Assembly: GCF_008033445.1 (NCBI RefSeq)
Contig: NZ_VNKO01000011.1
Span: 1 to 64,000, forward strand
DNA from: Vulcaniibacterium gelatinicum
GTDB lineage: Bacteria > Pseudomonadota > Gammaproteobacteria > Xanthomonadales > Xanthomonadaceae
DNA: 64,000 bases
Direction of reading: 5' to 3'
Every line of letters begins with the position of its first letter. Within the stretch, counting starts at the first letter, position 1. Below the pieces are notes generated by a model. It did not search any database and was not told the DNA's origin. It saw nothing but the letters and a program-made list of their open reading frames with translations. The translations under genes and the position numbers were made by a program. Below are positions 50,295 through 60,752 of the stretch, one piece after another.

Positions 50295-50636
50295 TCAGGC
50301 CGCAGTGACGTCCACCAGTTCCCAGGCGCTGCCGGCGAGCAGGCGCATGCGGTGCTGGAACACGCGGCCGGGCAGACGGGTGGTGGCGACGAGGTCGATG
50401 TGCAGATCGTGCTGGCTGCCGCTCACAGTCGCGTCCGGGTCGGTGGCGGCCAGGGACCGGTCCACCGCGTCCGGATCCTCCTGCGCCTGCCGCCAACGCT
50501 CGAACAGCGCATCGCTGCGCAGCGCCTGCTGCAACTGCGCGGCGAACTCCTCGGCCCCGTGCGCGGTGAACGGGAACTGGCCGCCGGCGCGGGCGCGGGC
50601 CGGATCGCGCAGACGCAGGTAATAGCGGGTGGCCAT
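50295..50636 (-). CDS. Conserved hypothetical protein, 113 aa
   Basis: A soluble 113-residue protein starting ATRYYLRLRDPARA, with no signal peptide, membrane segment or cysteine. It contains FTAHGAEEFAAQLQQALRSDALFERWR and ends AGSAWELVDVTAA. A mixed alpha/beta fold is likely. I recognise no domain. It lies downstream of degV on the same strand after 26 bp, so may be co-transcribed. Coding is supported by the clean frame and codon pattern; function unknown. Confidence 0.75.
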   Translation of the reverse strand: MATRYYLRLRDPARARAGGQFPFTAHGAEEFAAQLQQALRSDALFERWRQAQEDPDAVDRSLAATDPDATVSGSQHDLHIDLVATTRLPGRVFQHRMRLLAGSAWELVDVTAA

Positions 50637-50662
50637 GCCCGGTCCTCGTCCCCGCCCCGCGC

Positions 50663-51604
50663 TCACTCGAATGCGTGCGGCTCGGCCGCGAAGCCGACCA
50701 CCAGCGCGCCCTTGCCCACGTTCACCATCCCGGTCAGGCTCATCACGCTCTCGTACAGCTCGATGTTGTGCTCCGCGCAGGCCGCGCGCAGCGACTCGTA
50801 ACCGGGCAGCGCACGCATCTCGGCCAGATCGCCGCCGTAGCTCAGGCACACCGTCGGCGTCATCAGCCCGGCGCGGATGCGGCCGATGGTGAACTCGAAC
50901 AGCTTGCGCACCGCCGGCTCGAAGCCCTTGATCTTGGCCACCGCCCCGGTCTCGCCGCGGTTGCAGTGCAGCACCGGCTTGATGTCGAGCGCGCTGCCGA
51001 GCGCGGCGCTGAGCAGGCCGACGCTGCGGTCGCCTTTCTTGCGCGCACGGGCGCGCAGGTAGTACAGGTCCGGCGGCACCATGTAGCCGTGGGTGTGCAG
51101 CGCCAGGTGCTCCAGCCGGGCGCGGATCTTCGGCGCGCCCTCCCCGGCATCGCGCAGGCGCACCGCCTCCACCGCGGTCACGCCCTGCGCCGCGAACAGG
51201 TTCTGGGTGTCGATCACCCGCAGCGCGAACGGCGTGTCGTGCCCGGCCGCGGCGCGGATCGGGCGGTACTCGTTGAGGATCGCGAAGCTGGCCTGCTGCG
51301 CGTTGTCGAAGATCGGACTGCGCGTGCGGGTGATGGTCAGGCAGAACACGTAGTCGTAGTCCATCACCAGCTTCTGCAGGAACAGGTCCTGGATCTGCTG
51401 CACCGTGAACGGCGTGGTCTCGGCGTCGGCGCCGCGCTCGGCCACGTGCGCGTGCAGGAAGTCGAGCGTGGCCTTCTCGTCGCGCACGTCGGCCAGCACC
51501 GCATCGCCGATCCGGACCGTGATCGGCAGGATGGTGACGTCGTGCTCGCGGAAGAAGCGCGCGGGCAGGTCGCAGGCGGAGTCAACCACGATGCCGATCC
51601 GCAT
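50663..51604 (-). CDS. DegV family fatty-acid-binding protein
   Basis: A 313-residue DegV-fold protein. It has the start IGIVVDSACDLPARF, the TRTRSPIFDNAQQASFAI segment (in place of the usual SxLSGTYQSA), VIDTQNLFAAQG and LSAALGSALDIKPVLHCNRGE. DegV (FakB) proteins bind a fatty acid for phosphorylation by FakA. I see no fakA nearby, so the partner is uncertain. The Thr/Arg-rich ligand loop differs from Gram-positive FakB. Confidence 0.9.
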   Translation of the reverse strand: MRIGIVVDSACDLPARFFREHDVTILPITVRIGDAVLADVRDEKATLDFLHAHVAERGADAETTPFTVQQIQDLFLQKLVMDYDYVFCLTITRTRSPIFDNAQQASFAILNEYRPIRAAAGHDTPFALRVIDTQNLFAAQGVTAVEAVRLRDAGEGAPKIRARLEHLALHTHGYMVPPDLYYLRARARKKGDRSVGLLSAALGSALDIKPVLHCNRGETGAVAKIKGFEPAVRKLFEFTIGRIRAGLMTPTVCLSYGGDLAEMRALPGYESLRAACAEHNIELYESVMSLTGMVNVGKGALVVGFAAEPHAFE

Positions 51605-51685
51605 GGGGTGGTCCTTTCTGGCGGGAGTCTCCGCAATGATGCCAGAGCGGATGCCGTGTCCGGCGTGTGCGCGCAGGGCGGGACG

Positions 51686-52393
51686 TCAGCAGCCGACCGA
51701 TGCGTGGTGCGCCACCTCGCGCACCTGCTCGTTCGCCGCCGCCGGCGAGGACAGCAGCAGGGTCGGGCGCGAGACGTTGTAGTGATCGGTCAGATCGAGG
51801 AGCAGGTCGAGCCGGCCGTCGCGGTCGAGGTCGCCGGCGAACAGCAGCGTGGGCGCCGCGTCGTCGCCGAGCAGGACGGCCGTGCCGCCGGCCTCGCGGT
51901 AGCCGCCCAGGCGCGCCAGCGTCTGCGTGCGGCCATCCGGCGCGTGCAGCACGAGCTGGCAGTCGAAGCGCGCCTGCCCGGCCTCCGGCGACGGCGGGGC
52001 CGGCGTGCATTCGGCGGCGAGGCGATGGCGCGCGCCGCGGAACAGGAGCTCCAGGTGTTGGCCGGCCTGGATCAGCGAGGTCTCGCCGGATGCCGGCTGC
52101 GCGGCCTCGACCTCGCCGGCGCGCAGCGCCGGCCCGCGCAGGAACGCGACCACGCCCTCGCCCAGCGGCGAGGCGACGTCCATGCCGGTGGTCTGCCCCG
52201 GCGCGTCCAGCAACGCATCGTGCACCGGACGCACCTGCAGGCGCGTGGCGACCAGCGCCGCCGCGGTGCCCTGCACGCGCAAGGCCAGCCAGCGCTCGCC
52301 GTCGCGCGCCACCGCTTCGCCGGCGTGGAACTGTCCGGGGGGCTGGATCGCGTAGGCGGCGCTGAGCAGCAGCGCGGACAGGATCGGCGGCAT
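51686..52393 (-). CDS. Secreted hypothetical protein with FG-GAP/VCBS-like calcium motif
   Basis: A 235-residue protein with a short signal peptide (MPPILSALLLSAAYA). The C-terminal part contains LFAGDLDRDGRLDLLLDLTDHYN, a DxDxDGxxD calcium-binding pattern typical of FG-GAP/VCBS repeats, and ends HHASVGC. The rest is beta-rich. Function unknown. It lies downstream of two amidohydrolase genes on the same strand but beyond a 30-nt palindrome, so probably a separate unit. Confidence 0.78.
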   Translation of the reverse strand: MPPILSALLLSAAYAIQPPGQFHAGEAVARDGERWLALRVQGTAAALVATRLQVRPVHDALLDAPGQTTGMDVASPLGEGVVAFLRGPALRAGEVEAAQPASGETSLIQAGQHLELLFRGARHRLAAECTPAPPSPEAGQARFDCQLVLHAPDGRTQTLARLGGYREAGGTAVLLGDDAAPTLLFAGDLDRDGRLDLLLDLTDHYNVSRPTLLLSSPAAANEQVREVAHHASVGC

Positions 52394-52433
52394 GGGCACT
52401 CCCTGCGGTGCGCCGAGGATACGCCGCAGGCCT

Positions 52434-52463
52434 CGCCCCCGCCCCTGCGCAGGGGCGGGGGCG
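52434..52463. terminator. Perfect 30-nt palindrome after the amidohydrolase pair
   Basis: CGCCCCCGCCCCTGC and its exact complement form a 15-bp uninterrupted palindrome, starting 8 bp past the stop of the degenerate amidohydrolase gene on the minus strand. Probably a strong transcription terminator; no T-run follows. Confidence 0.65.
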
Positions 52464-52470
52464 GGTGCGC

Positions 52471-53759
52471 TTACTGCGCCGCGGCCGGATACGCCCGCGG
52501 CAACGCGCCGTCCGCACGCAGGTAGCGGTCGCGCAGCTCGGTCTGGCGCGAGCGCATCGGGATCGCGCGGCCGTCGAACCAGACCTGCTCGGCGATGCTG
52601 CTGACCTCGAGCGGATCGCCGCTCCACAGCACCAGGTCGGCGCGCTTGCCGACCTCGATGGTGCCGAGCTCGCCGGCCACGCCCAGCGTCTCCGCCGGCA
52701 CCCGGGTCAGCCCGGCCAGGCCGTCCTCCCACGGCAGGCCGTTGGCCACCGCGTTGCCGGCGAGCTGGCGCATCTTGCGCGCGTTGTGCGAGGGGTCGTT
52801 GCCCTGGGCGAAGGCCACCGCCACGCCCGCCGCGCGCAGCCGCGCCGCGGTCTCCAGGCTGGCGCCGATGCGGTCGAAGTCGGCCGGCAGGTTGGCCAGC
52901 GGATCCACGAACACCGGCACCCTGGCCGCGGCCAGCGACGGCGCCACCTTCCACGCCTCGCTGCCGCCGGCGACCGCCACGCGCACGCCGTGGCGGCGGC
53001 TCCAGCGCAGCAGTTGCAGGATGTCGGAGGCACGGTGCACCTCCACCACCACCCGCCCGCCGCCGCCGAGGTAGCGCGCCAGCGCGGCGCGTCCGGCCGG
53101 CGTCAGCAGCGCATGCGGCGAATCGGCGGGAATGCGTCCGCGCGCCTCGTCCACCAGCTGGTCGAGGATCATCCACTGCGCCGCGCGCGACTGCCCGGTG
53201 AGCCCCGAGGCGTCGCTGCCGAGCTTGACGAACAGCGCGCGCGGACCGACCGGATCGAGGCTGCCGTCCAGCCGCACCACGCCGCCCTGGCCGCCGACGA
53301 TCGAGCCGCCCGGGCCGCTGCCGGCGCCGAGCAGGGTGAAGCCGATGCCCTCCACGCGCGCCACCGGCACCAGCACCGACTCGGGGTTGTAGGCGAGGGT
53401 GACGTCGAACTCCGGCCGCACCGTCATCTGCGTGGCGTTGCCGCCGAGCGTCTGGGTGGCGTCCACGGTGCTGCGCTCGCCGGAGACTTCCTCCAGGCCG
53501 ATCGCGGTGATGCCGCCGAACAGGGTCGGCGTCAGCGGCCGGCCCTGCGCGTCCACCACCGGCACCTCGGCGCCGGCGGAGAGGTTCGCGCCGATCGCGG
53601 CGATGCGGCCGCCGCGTACCAGCACGTCGGCCTCGCGCAGCGTGCCGCGCGTGCCCGCGGTGTGCACGGTGGCGTTGCGGATCAGGACATCCTGCGCCGC
53701 GGCGGCGCCGGCCAGCGCGAGCGCGCCGGCGGCCGCGAGCGCGGTGACGAGACGACGGC

Positions 53760-53763
<4 letters not shown>
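52471..53763 (-). CDS. Amidohydrolase-family protein lacking the HxH metal motif
   Basis: A 430-residue exported protein (signal peptide MSRRLVTALAAAGALALAGAAAAQ) with the amidohydrolase composite fold: RNATVHTAGTRGTLREADVLVRGGRIAAIG at the start and GTIEVGKRADLVLWSGDPLEVSS at the end. Where active members have TPGLIDxHxH, it reads TPTLFGGITA (residues 78-87), so the first metal ligands are missing. FAQGNDPSHN keeps the late Asp. It may be a pseudoenzyme partner of the intact amidohydrolase upstream, which overlaps it by 4 bp. Confidence 0.9.
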
Positions 53764-55181
<1,418 letters not shown>

Positions 55182-55297
55182 GGCGGTCTCCCCTGGGGCG
55201 TCCCGCAACCTAGCCCGGGCCCGCGGCGCTGCCAACCCTGACGTTGGTCATGCGCGGGCGTGACAGAATTCCGCGGCACGCATTCAGCGAGGCCCCG

Positions 55298-56074
55298 ATG
55301 AAGGACAAACCCGAGATCGTCGCCAACTGGCTGCCGCGCTACACCGGCGTGCCGCTGGAACGCTTCGGCCAGCACGTGCTGCTGACCAACTTCAACGGCT
55401 ATCTGGGCCACTTCAGCCGCCTCACCGGCGCCGAGGTGGTGGGCCTGGACCGGCCGATGCCGAGCGCGACCGCGGACGGCATCACCCTGATCAACTTCGG
55501 CATGGGCAGCCCGAACGCGGCCACGGTGATGGACCTGCTCTCGGCGGTGGAGCCGCGCGCGGTGCTGTTCCTGGGCAAGTGCGGCGGGCTGAAGCGGAAG
55601 AACCAGCTCGGCGACCTGATCCTGCCGATCGCGGCGATCCGCGGCGAGGGCACTTCCGACGACTACCTGCCGCCGCAGGTGCCGGCGCTGCCCGCGTTCG
55701 CGCTGCAGCGCGCGGTCTCGACCTCGATCCGCGACGCGGGGCTGGACTACTGGACCGGCACGGTCTACACCACCAACCGGCGGGTGTGGGAGCACGACGA
55801 GGCGTTCAAGGCGCGGTTGCGGGCGATGCGCTGCATGGCGATCGACATGGAGACCGCGACCATCTTCGCCGCCGGCTTCGCCAACCGCATTCCCTGCGGT
55901 GCGCTGCTGCTGGTCTCCGACCAGCCGATGATCCCGGAGGGAGTGAAGACCGAGGCCTCCGACGCGCGGGTGAGCGCGGAATACGTCGAACGCCACATCC
56001 AGGTCGGGATCGAGGCGCTGCGCCTGATCCGCCGCCACGGCAAATCGGTGCGGCATCTGCGGTTCGACGAGTGA
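55298..56074 (+). CDS. AMP nucleosidase (short form)
   Basis: A 258-residue nucleosidase/phosphorylase-fold enzyme matching the C-terminal catalytic part of AMP nucleosidase, which splits AMP into adenine and ribose 5-phosphate. It shows NFGMGSPNAATVMDLLSAV, LFLGKCGGLK, GTVYTTNRRVWEHDE and the base-site block AIDMETATIFAAGF. The E. coli enzyme is about 480 residues with an N-terminal regulatory domain that is absent here. It is divergent from the amidohydrolase pair and followed by repeat site D. Confidence 0.9.
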   Translation: MKDKPEIVANWLPRYTGVPLERFGQHVLLTNFNGYLGHFSRLTGAEVVGLDRPMPSATADGITLINFGMGSPNAATVMDLLSAVEPRAVLFLGKCGGLKRKNQLGDLILPIAAIRGEGTSDDYLPPQVPALPAFALQRAVSTSIRDAGLDYWTGTVYTTNRRVWEHDEAFKARLRAMRCMAIDMETATIFAAGFANRIPCGALLLVSDQPMIPEGVKTEASDARVSAEYVERHIQVGIEALRLIRRHGKSVRHLRFDE

Positions 56075-56084
56075 GCGAAAGCGG

Positions 56085-56290
56085 CGGGCGGGATGGTCGT
56101 CCCGGGTCTGCGGCCTCGTGCCGGAGCCGGACGCGGAGCCCACGCGGCGAACCCCACCCCAGGCAGACCGGCCTCCCGCCCGAAGCGATCGGCACGAACC
56201 CTCGCGCACGCCCGCACTACACAACGGGCATACCGACGCCCCATCCCGAAGCGACGAAACACGCATGCGCCTCCCGCAGGACGCGCGGCA
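56085..56290 (+). repeat. Dispersed intergenic repeat, site D
   Basis: GATGGTCGTCCCGGG (56092-56106) resembles the first module of sites B and C. Positions 56123-56171 match 24591-24639 of site B in 48 of 49 bases, the right half of the long inverted repeat. Two tandem CCCGAAGCGA units follow (around 56178 and 56245), the second reading GAAGCGACGAAACACGCATG. It fills the gap between AMP nucleosidase and the Grx4 fusion gene. Confidence 0.82.
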
Positions 56291-56315
56291 CGCGTCAGCC
56301 GACGGAGACGAGGGC

Positions 56316-57239
56316 TCAGTACGTCGGAATGGACGGATCGTGCTCCGCCCAGGCATCAATCCCGCCGGTCACGTTGTAGACCTCGCGGAAGCCGAGCTGG
56401 CGGAAGTGCTCGGCGGCCTGCTGGCTGCGCCCGCCGTGATGGCACAGGAACGCGAGCGGGGTGTCCTTGCCCAGCGCCTCGATCGGCGCCAGCCCCTCGT
56501 CGAAGCTCAGGAACGCCAGCGGCACCGACGCCAGCGCGCGCTCCTCGCGCGGACGCACGTCCACCAGCGTGAGCGTGCCGGCGCGGATCCGCGCCTCGGC
56601 CTCGGCCGGATCGAGCGCGCGCACCGGCGGCGGCGCGTTCGGGTTGTCCACCACCAGGCCGCGGCCGCGCGCATCGTCCACGAAATCCAGGCGCAGGCCC
56701 TCGGCACGGCGCGCGCCGGCCAGGTCGAACTGCACGCGGATGCCCTCGGCCTCGGCGGTGATCGCGCCCGGGTCGGGCGGCGTGAGCTGCAGGCGGGTGC
56801 GGAACTGCGCGTCTATCTCGACCCGCACCACCACCTCGCCGCCGGCGCTTGCGATCGCCTCGCGCAGCATGCGCGCCGCGGCGGGCGTGATCGCGATCCG
56901 CGGCGGCGTGCGGTCCGGCGCCGGCAGGCCGAGCGCCGCGTGCAGCTCGCCGCTCTGCGCCATCTGCACGATGATGTCGCTGCCGCCGACCAGCTCGCCG
57001 CCGATGTACAGCTGCGGGATCGTCGGCCAGTCGCCGTAGCGCTTGATCCCCTCGCGGATCTCCGGATCGGCGAGCACGTCCACGTGCGCGTACTCGATCC
57101 CGAGCGCGTCGAGCGTGCCGGCCGCGCGCGCGGAGAACCCGCACTGCGGCGCCTGCGGGCTGCCTTTCATGAACAGCACCACGTGATGGCTGGCGAGCAG
57201 CGACCGGATGCGGTCGCGCAGGGCGGGATCGAGGGACAT
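56316..57239 (-). CDS. Monothiol glutaredoxin fused to a cysteine-less IscA-like domain and a rhodanese
   Basis: A 307-residue three-domain protein. Residues 1-105 are a Grx4-type monothiol glutaredoxin with Cys33 in QCGFSARA, and the WPTIPQLYIGGELVGGSDI glutathione site; such proteins carry Fe-S clusters with glutathione. Residues ~112-205 resemble an IscA/HesB domain (ITPAAARMLREAI, LDFVDDARGRGLVVDNPNA) but have none of its three cysteines. Residues ~210-307 are a rhodanese with Cys266 in CHHGGRS. It probably links Fe-S cluster and sulfane-sulfur handling. Confidence 0.92.
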   Translation of the reverse strand: MSLDPALRDRIRSLLASHHVVLFMKGSPQAPQCGFSARAAGTLDALGIEYAHVDVLADPEIREGIKRYGDWPTIPQLYIGGELVGGSDIIVQMAQSGELHAALGLPAPDRTPPRIAITPAAARMLREAIASAGGEVVVRVEIDAQFRTRLQLTPPDPGAITAEAEGIRVQFDLAGARRAEGLRLDFVDDARGRGLVVDNPNAPPPVRALDPAEAEARIRAGTLTLVDVRPREERALASVPLAFLSFDEGLAPIEALGKDTPLAFLCHHGGRSQQAAEHFRQLGFREVYNVTGGIDAWAEHDPSIPTY

Positions 57240-57314
57240 GGCGGCATCCGGCGGGGGAGGAAACCGGGATTTTACGCCGCGCCCCGTCCCGGCCGCGGAT
57301 GGCATCATCCGCCG

Positions 57315-58139
57315 ATGCCCGCCCCGTCCCTGCACCGCCCGCCGCGCCGCCCGCATGCCTGGGCGGGGTGCCTGCTGATCTCGCAACTGCTGGTGGCCGC
57401 GCTGTGGTGGCGCTACGGCTGGGCACTGGGCCTGCCGGCGCTGCTGGCCTCGCACGCGCCGTTCTGGTGGGGAACGATGAAGGCCGACTCGGCCCTGTTC
57501 AGCCCGGTGCTGGCGCGCCTGCCCACCGCAGCGCCGGTGGTGTGGCTGACGATCGACGACGGCCCGTCCGACGACACCGCGGCGATGCTCGACCTGCTCG
57601 ACGCGCACGGCGCGCAGGCCACCTTCTTCGTGGTCGGCGCGCGCGCCGCGGCGCGGCCCGACCTGGTGCGCGAGATCGTGCGCCGCGGCCATGGCCTGGG
57701 CAACCACAGCGCCACCCATCCGCAGGCCTGGTTCTGGGCCCTGCCGCCATGGCGCATCGCACGCGAGGTGCACGCGACCCAGGACACGCTGCGCGCGATC
57801 GCCGGCGTCGCGCCGTGCTGGTTCCGCGCCGTGGTCGGCATGGCCAACCCGTTCGTCGCTGCCGCGCTGAAGGACGCCGGCCTCACGCGCGTGGCCTGGA
57901 GCGCGCGCGGCTACGACGCGGTGCGCGCCGATCCGCGCGCGACGGTGGCGCGGATCGAACGCGGCCTGCGCCCCGGCGCGATCGTGCTGCTGCACGAAGG
58001 CGCACGCCATGGCCGCAGCGTCGAGACCCTGGCCCTGCTGCTGCAGCGGCTCGACGCGCGCGGCTACCGCTGCGTGCTGCCGGAGACGCTCGCGCTGCTC
58101 GCGGTCACGGCCGCGTCGCCACGATCCGCCAGTTGTTGA
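57315..58139 (+). CDS. Membrane-anchored polysaccharide deacetylase (NodB family)
   Basis: A 274-residue CE4 deacetylase. An N-terminal membrane segment or uncleaved signal covers about residues 17-46. The NodB domain shows LTIDDGPSDDT with Asp81 and Asp82, and the metal histidines His131 and His135 in GNHSATHPQ. RPGAIVLLHEG is the late His motif. It removes acetyl groups from a glycan such as peptidoglycan or an exopolysaccharide. Its 3' end overlaps the convergent methyltransferase gene by 35 bp. Confidence 0.92.
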   Translation: MPAPSLHRPPRRPHAWAGCLLISQLLVAALWWRYGWALGLPALLASHAPFWWGTMKADSALFSPVLARLPTAAPVVWLTIDDGPSDDTAAMLDLLDAHGAQATFFVVGARAAARPDLVREIVRRGHGLGNHSATHPQAWFWALPPWRIAREVHATQDTLRAIAGVAPCWFRAVVGMANPFVAAALKDAGLTRVAWSARGYDAVRADPRATVARIERGLRPGAIVLLHEGARHGRSVETLALLLQRLDARGYRCVLPETLALLAVTAASPRSASC

Positions 58140-58797
58140 ACGGGGTACGGCCGTGCAGCGGCGCGAACTCGGCGTGCAGGCCGGCGGCGGCGAACCGCGC
58201 CTGCAGCGCGTCGGGGTCGGGGTAGCGCTGCGGGCCGGCGTTCATCCAGCCGAGCAGGCGCGAGAACGCGTCCATGCCGCGGGTGATCCGCGCACGGCGG
58301 CTGCCGTCGTCCAGGCCGGTGCGGATCACCAGCTTCGCGCCCGGGGTGAGCATGGCGATCGCGCCGTCGAGGATCGCCGGCTGCGCCGCAGGCGGCACGA
58401 ACTGCAGCACGTCCAGCAATGCCACGCTGCCGCGGTGCGCGGGCAGCCCGGCGGCCAGGTCCTGCACCTCGAATGCGACCTGCGGCAGCGCGGCGGCCCG
58501 TGCCGCCTCCCGTGCCCGGGCGATCTTGCGCGCGTCGTTGTCCACCCCGCGGTAGGGCAGCGCCAGGCCGGCGCGGCGCAGCGCATGCGCGAGCAGGCCC
58601 AGGCCGCAGCCCAGGTCGAGCAGCGGCGCGTGCGTGTCGCGCAGGGCCTCGAGCACGCCGGGATAGAGCGGATCGCTGCCGAGCTTGAGCCGGGCGTAGT
58701 GGTAGTGCCAGCGGTTGTGCCACCAGCGCGCGGGCAGGAAGGCGCGGGCGATGGCCGTGGCCTCGCCGCGCGGCAGCGGATGCGGATGCGGCGTCAT
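58105..58797 (-). CDS. Class I SAM-dependent methyltransferase
   Basis: A 230-residue methyltransferase with motif I LLDLGCGLGLLAHAL, then YRGVDNDARKI (acidic end of strand 2), FEVQDLA and VALLDVLQFV. The N-terminal WWHNRWHYHYARLKLGSDPLY is aromatic. The substrate is not predictable. The start at 58797 overlaps the upstream SGNH hydrolase stop by 4 bp, and its own 3' end overlaps the deacetylase gene on the other strand. Confidence 0.87.
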   Translation of the reverse strand: MTPHPHPLPRGEATAIARAFLPARWWHNRWHYHYARLKLGSDPLYPGVLEALRDTHAPLLDLGCGLGLLAHALRRAGLALPYRGVDNDARKIARAREAARAAALPQVAFEVQDLAAGLPAHRGSVALLDVLQFVPPAAQPAILDGAIAMLTPGAKLVIRTGLDDGSRRARITRGMDAFSRLLGWMNAGPQRYPDPDALQARFAAAGLHAEFAPLHGRTPFNNWRIVATRP

Positions 58798-59411
58798 CCC
58801 AGCAGCCGGTGCGCCACCGGCAGCGCGTGCCGCGCCCAGGCCGCATACATCGCGGCCGAGGGGTGCAGGCCGTCGTCGGCGAGCATGGTGCGCTCGGCAC
58901 CGAACGCGCGCGACACCGGGGTGATGTCCACGAACGCGACCCCGCGCCGCTCGCAGAGCGCGTGCGCGGTGCCGTTGTAGGCGTCGATCGCGGCGGCGAT
59001 CGCCCGCCGGTCGCGCCCGGCGGCGAACGGGGTCACGCCCCAGTCGGGGATGGACAGCACCAGCACGCGGCCGGACTGCCCGCCGGCATAGCCGATCGCG
59101 CGCTCGAGCAGGGCCGCGAACTCGCGTCCGTACTGCTCCACCGCGCGGCCGCGGTACTGGTTGTTGACCCCGATCAGCAGGCTGACGAAATCCCACAGGC
59201 CGAGCGGCTCGGCGGCGTCGAGCGCGGCGGCGAGCTCGTCGGTGGTCCAGCCGGTGGTGGCGATGGTGTGCGGATCCTCGATCGCCAGGCCGTCGGCGCG
59301 CAGCTTCGCCGCGAGCTGATGGGTCCAGCGGCCCGCGGGCGGCACGCCTTCGCCAATGGTGTAGCTGTCGCCGAGCGCGAGCCAGCGCAGCGGCGCCTGG
59401 GTCCGCGCCAT
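58794..59411 (-). CDS. SGNH/GDSL-type hydrolase
   Basis: A 205-residue esterase-fold protein without a signal peptide. Block I is LALGDSYTIGEG (Ser nucleophile), block III is LLIGVNNQYRG, and block V is DDGLHPSAAMYAAW with the catalytic Asp and His. It should hydrolyse an ester or acetyl group; the substrate is unknown. It lies between an aminotransferase (3 bp) and a methyltransferase (4-bp overlap), so the three form a tight minus-strand operon. Confidence 0.9.
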   Translation of the reverse strand: MARTQAPLRWLALGDSYTIGEGVPPAGRWTHQLAAKLRADGLAIEDPHTIATTGWTTDELAAALDAAEPLGLWDFVSLLIGVNNQYRGRAVEQYGREFAALLERAIGYAGGQSGRVLVLSIPDWGVTPFAAGRDRRAIAAAIDAYNGTAHALCERRGVAFVDITPVSRAFGAERTMLADDGLHPSAAMYAAWARHALPVAHRLLG

Positions 59412-59414
59412 CGC

Positions 59415-60659
59415 TCAGGCCACCGCGCGCGCGCGGTGCGCCTGCGCGCGGCGTTCGAGCACGCGCTCGACGCGCGCGAACACCTCGCGCAGCACCTCCG
59501 CCTCCGGCAGCAGGGTCACGCGGAAGTGGTGGCGGTAGGGCACGTTGAAGCTCGAGCCCGGCACGATCAGCACGTCCTCGGTCTCCAGCATCTCCAGCGC
59601 GAAGGCGTGGTCGTCGAAGCCGTGCGCGGCCTCGCCGACCACGCCCGGGAAGCCGTACAGCGCGCCGGCCGGCGTCACCAGCGACAGGTGCTCGCTGGCC
59701 GCGCAGCACTCGACCAGCGCGCGCCGGGTCTCGTACAGGCGCCCGCCCGGCGCGGTCAGCGCGGAGATGGTGTCGGCGCCGTGCAGCGCCTGCTCGATCG
59801 CGAACTGGCCCGGCACGTTCGCGCACAGGCGCAGCGCGCCGAGCAGGTCCATCGCGTGGTGGAAGTCGCCGCTGGCGAGCGGATCGCCCGAGAGCACCGC
59901 CCAGCCCACGCGCCAGCCGCAGGCGCGGTGCACCTTGGACAGGCCGCCGAAGCTCAGGCACGGCAGCTCGCCGGCCAGCGGCGCCAGCGGCTCGAACCGC
60001 GCCCCGTCGTAGAGGATGCCGTCGTAGATCTCGTCGGCCATCAGCAGCAGGCCGTGCCGGGCCGCGATCGCGACGATGCGCTCGAGCAGCGCGCGCGGAT
60101 ACACCGCGCCGGTGGGGTTGTTGGGATTGATCAGCACGATCGCGCGGGTGCGCGGGGACACCAGCGAGGCGATCTCGTCCGGATCGGGCAGGAAGCCGTG
60201 TTCCGGCAGGCAGCGGTAGTAGACCGGGCGGCCGTCGTTGAGGATCGTGGCCGCGCTCCACAGCGGATAGTCGGGCGAGGGCAGCAGCACCTCGTCGCCG
60301 GGGTTGAGCAGCGCGCGCAGGCTGAGGTCGATCAGCTCGCTCACGCCGTTGCCGACGAACACGCGCTCGGGGCTGGCGTTGGGCGTGCCGCGGGCCTTGT
60401 GGAACGCGGCGATCGCCTCGCGCGCGGCGGGCAGGCCCTGCTGGTGGGTGTAGGGGTCGGCCTGGGCGATGTGGTCGGCGATCGCGCGCTGCAGGTGCTC
60501 CGGGGCGCGGAAGCCGAACGCGCCGGGGTTGCCGATGTTGAGCTTGATCAGGTGCCGGCCCTGCGCCTCCAGCTCGCGTGCGCGCCGGGCCAGCTCGCCG
60601 CGGATCTCGTAGCGGACTTCGGACAGGCGGGCGCGGGTTTTCAGGCTGGGCAGGGACAT
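59415..60659 (-). CDS. PLP-dependent aminotransferase class I, AlaA-like
   Basis: A 414-residue fold-type I aminotransferase. The start SEVRYEIRGELARRARELEAQG and KLNIGNPGAFGF match the AlaA/YfbQ glutamate-pyruvate aminotransferase branch. LINPNNPTGAVYP, DEIYDGILYDG and the PLP-lysine block SFGGLSKVHRACGWRVGW are intact. It probably interconverts alanine and pyruvate. A GGGACAT start region and short gap place it as the first gene of the aminotransferase-SGNH-methyltransferase operon, divergent from rsgA. Confidence 0.92.
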   Translation of the reverse strand: MSLPSLKTRARLSEVRYEIRGELARRARELEAQGRHLIKLNIGNPGAFGFRAPEHLQRAIADHIAQADPYTHQQGLPAAREAIAAFHKARGTPNASPERVFVGNGVSELIDLSLRALLNPGDEVLLPSPDYPLWSAATILNDGRPVYYRCLPEHGFLPDPDEIASLVSPRTRAIVLINPNNPTGAVYPRALLERIVAIAARHGLLLMADEIYDGILYDGARFEPLAPLAGELPCLSFGGLSKVHRACGWRVGWAVLSGDPLASGDFHHAMDLLGALRLCANVPGQFAIEQALHGADTISALTAPGGRLYETRRALVECCAASEHLSLVTPAGALYGFPGVVGEAAHGFDDHAFALEMLETEDVLIVPGSSFNVPYRHHFRVTLLPEAEVLREVFARVERVLERRAQAHRARAVA

Positions 60660-60752
60660 CGGAACACGGCACGGAGGATCGAGTCCGCCAGCCTAGCGGA
60701 AATCGGCGGGGGAGGGAGCCTAGAATCCGGGCATGAGCACCGTCCGCCCCGC

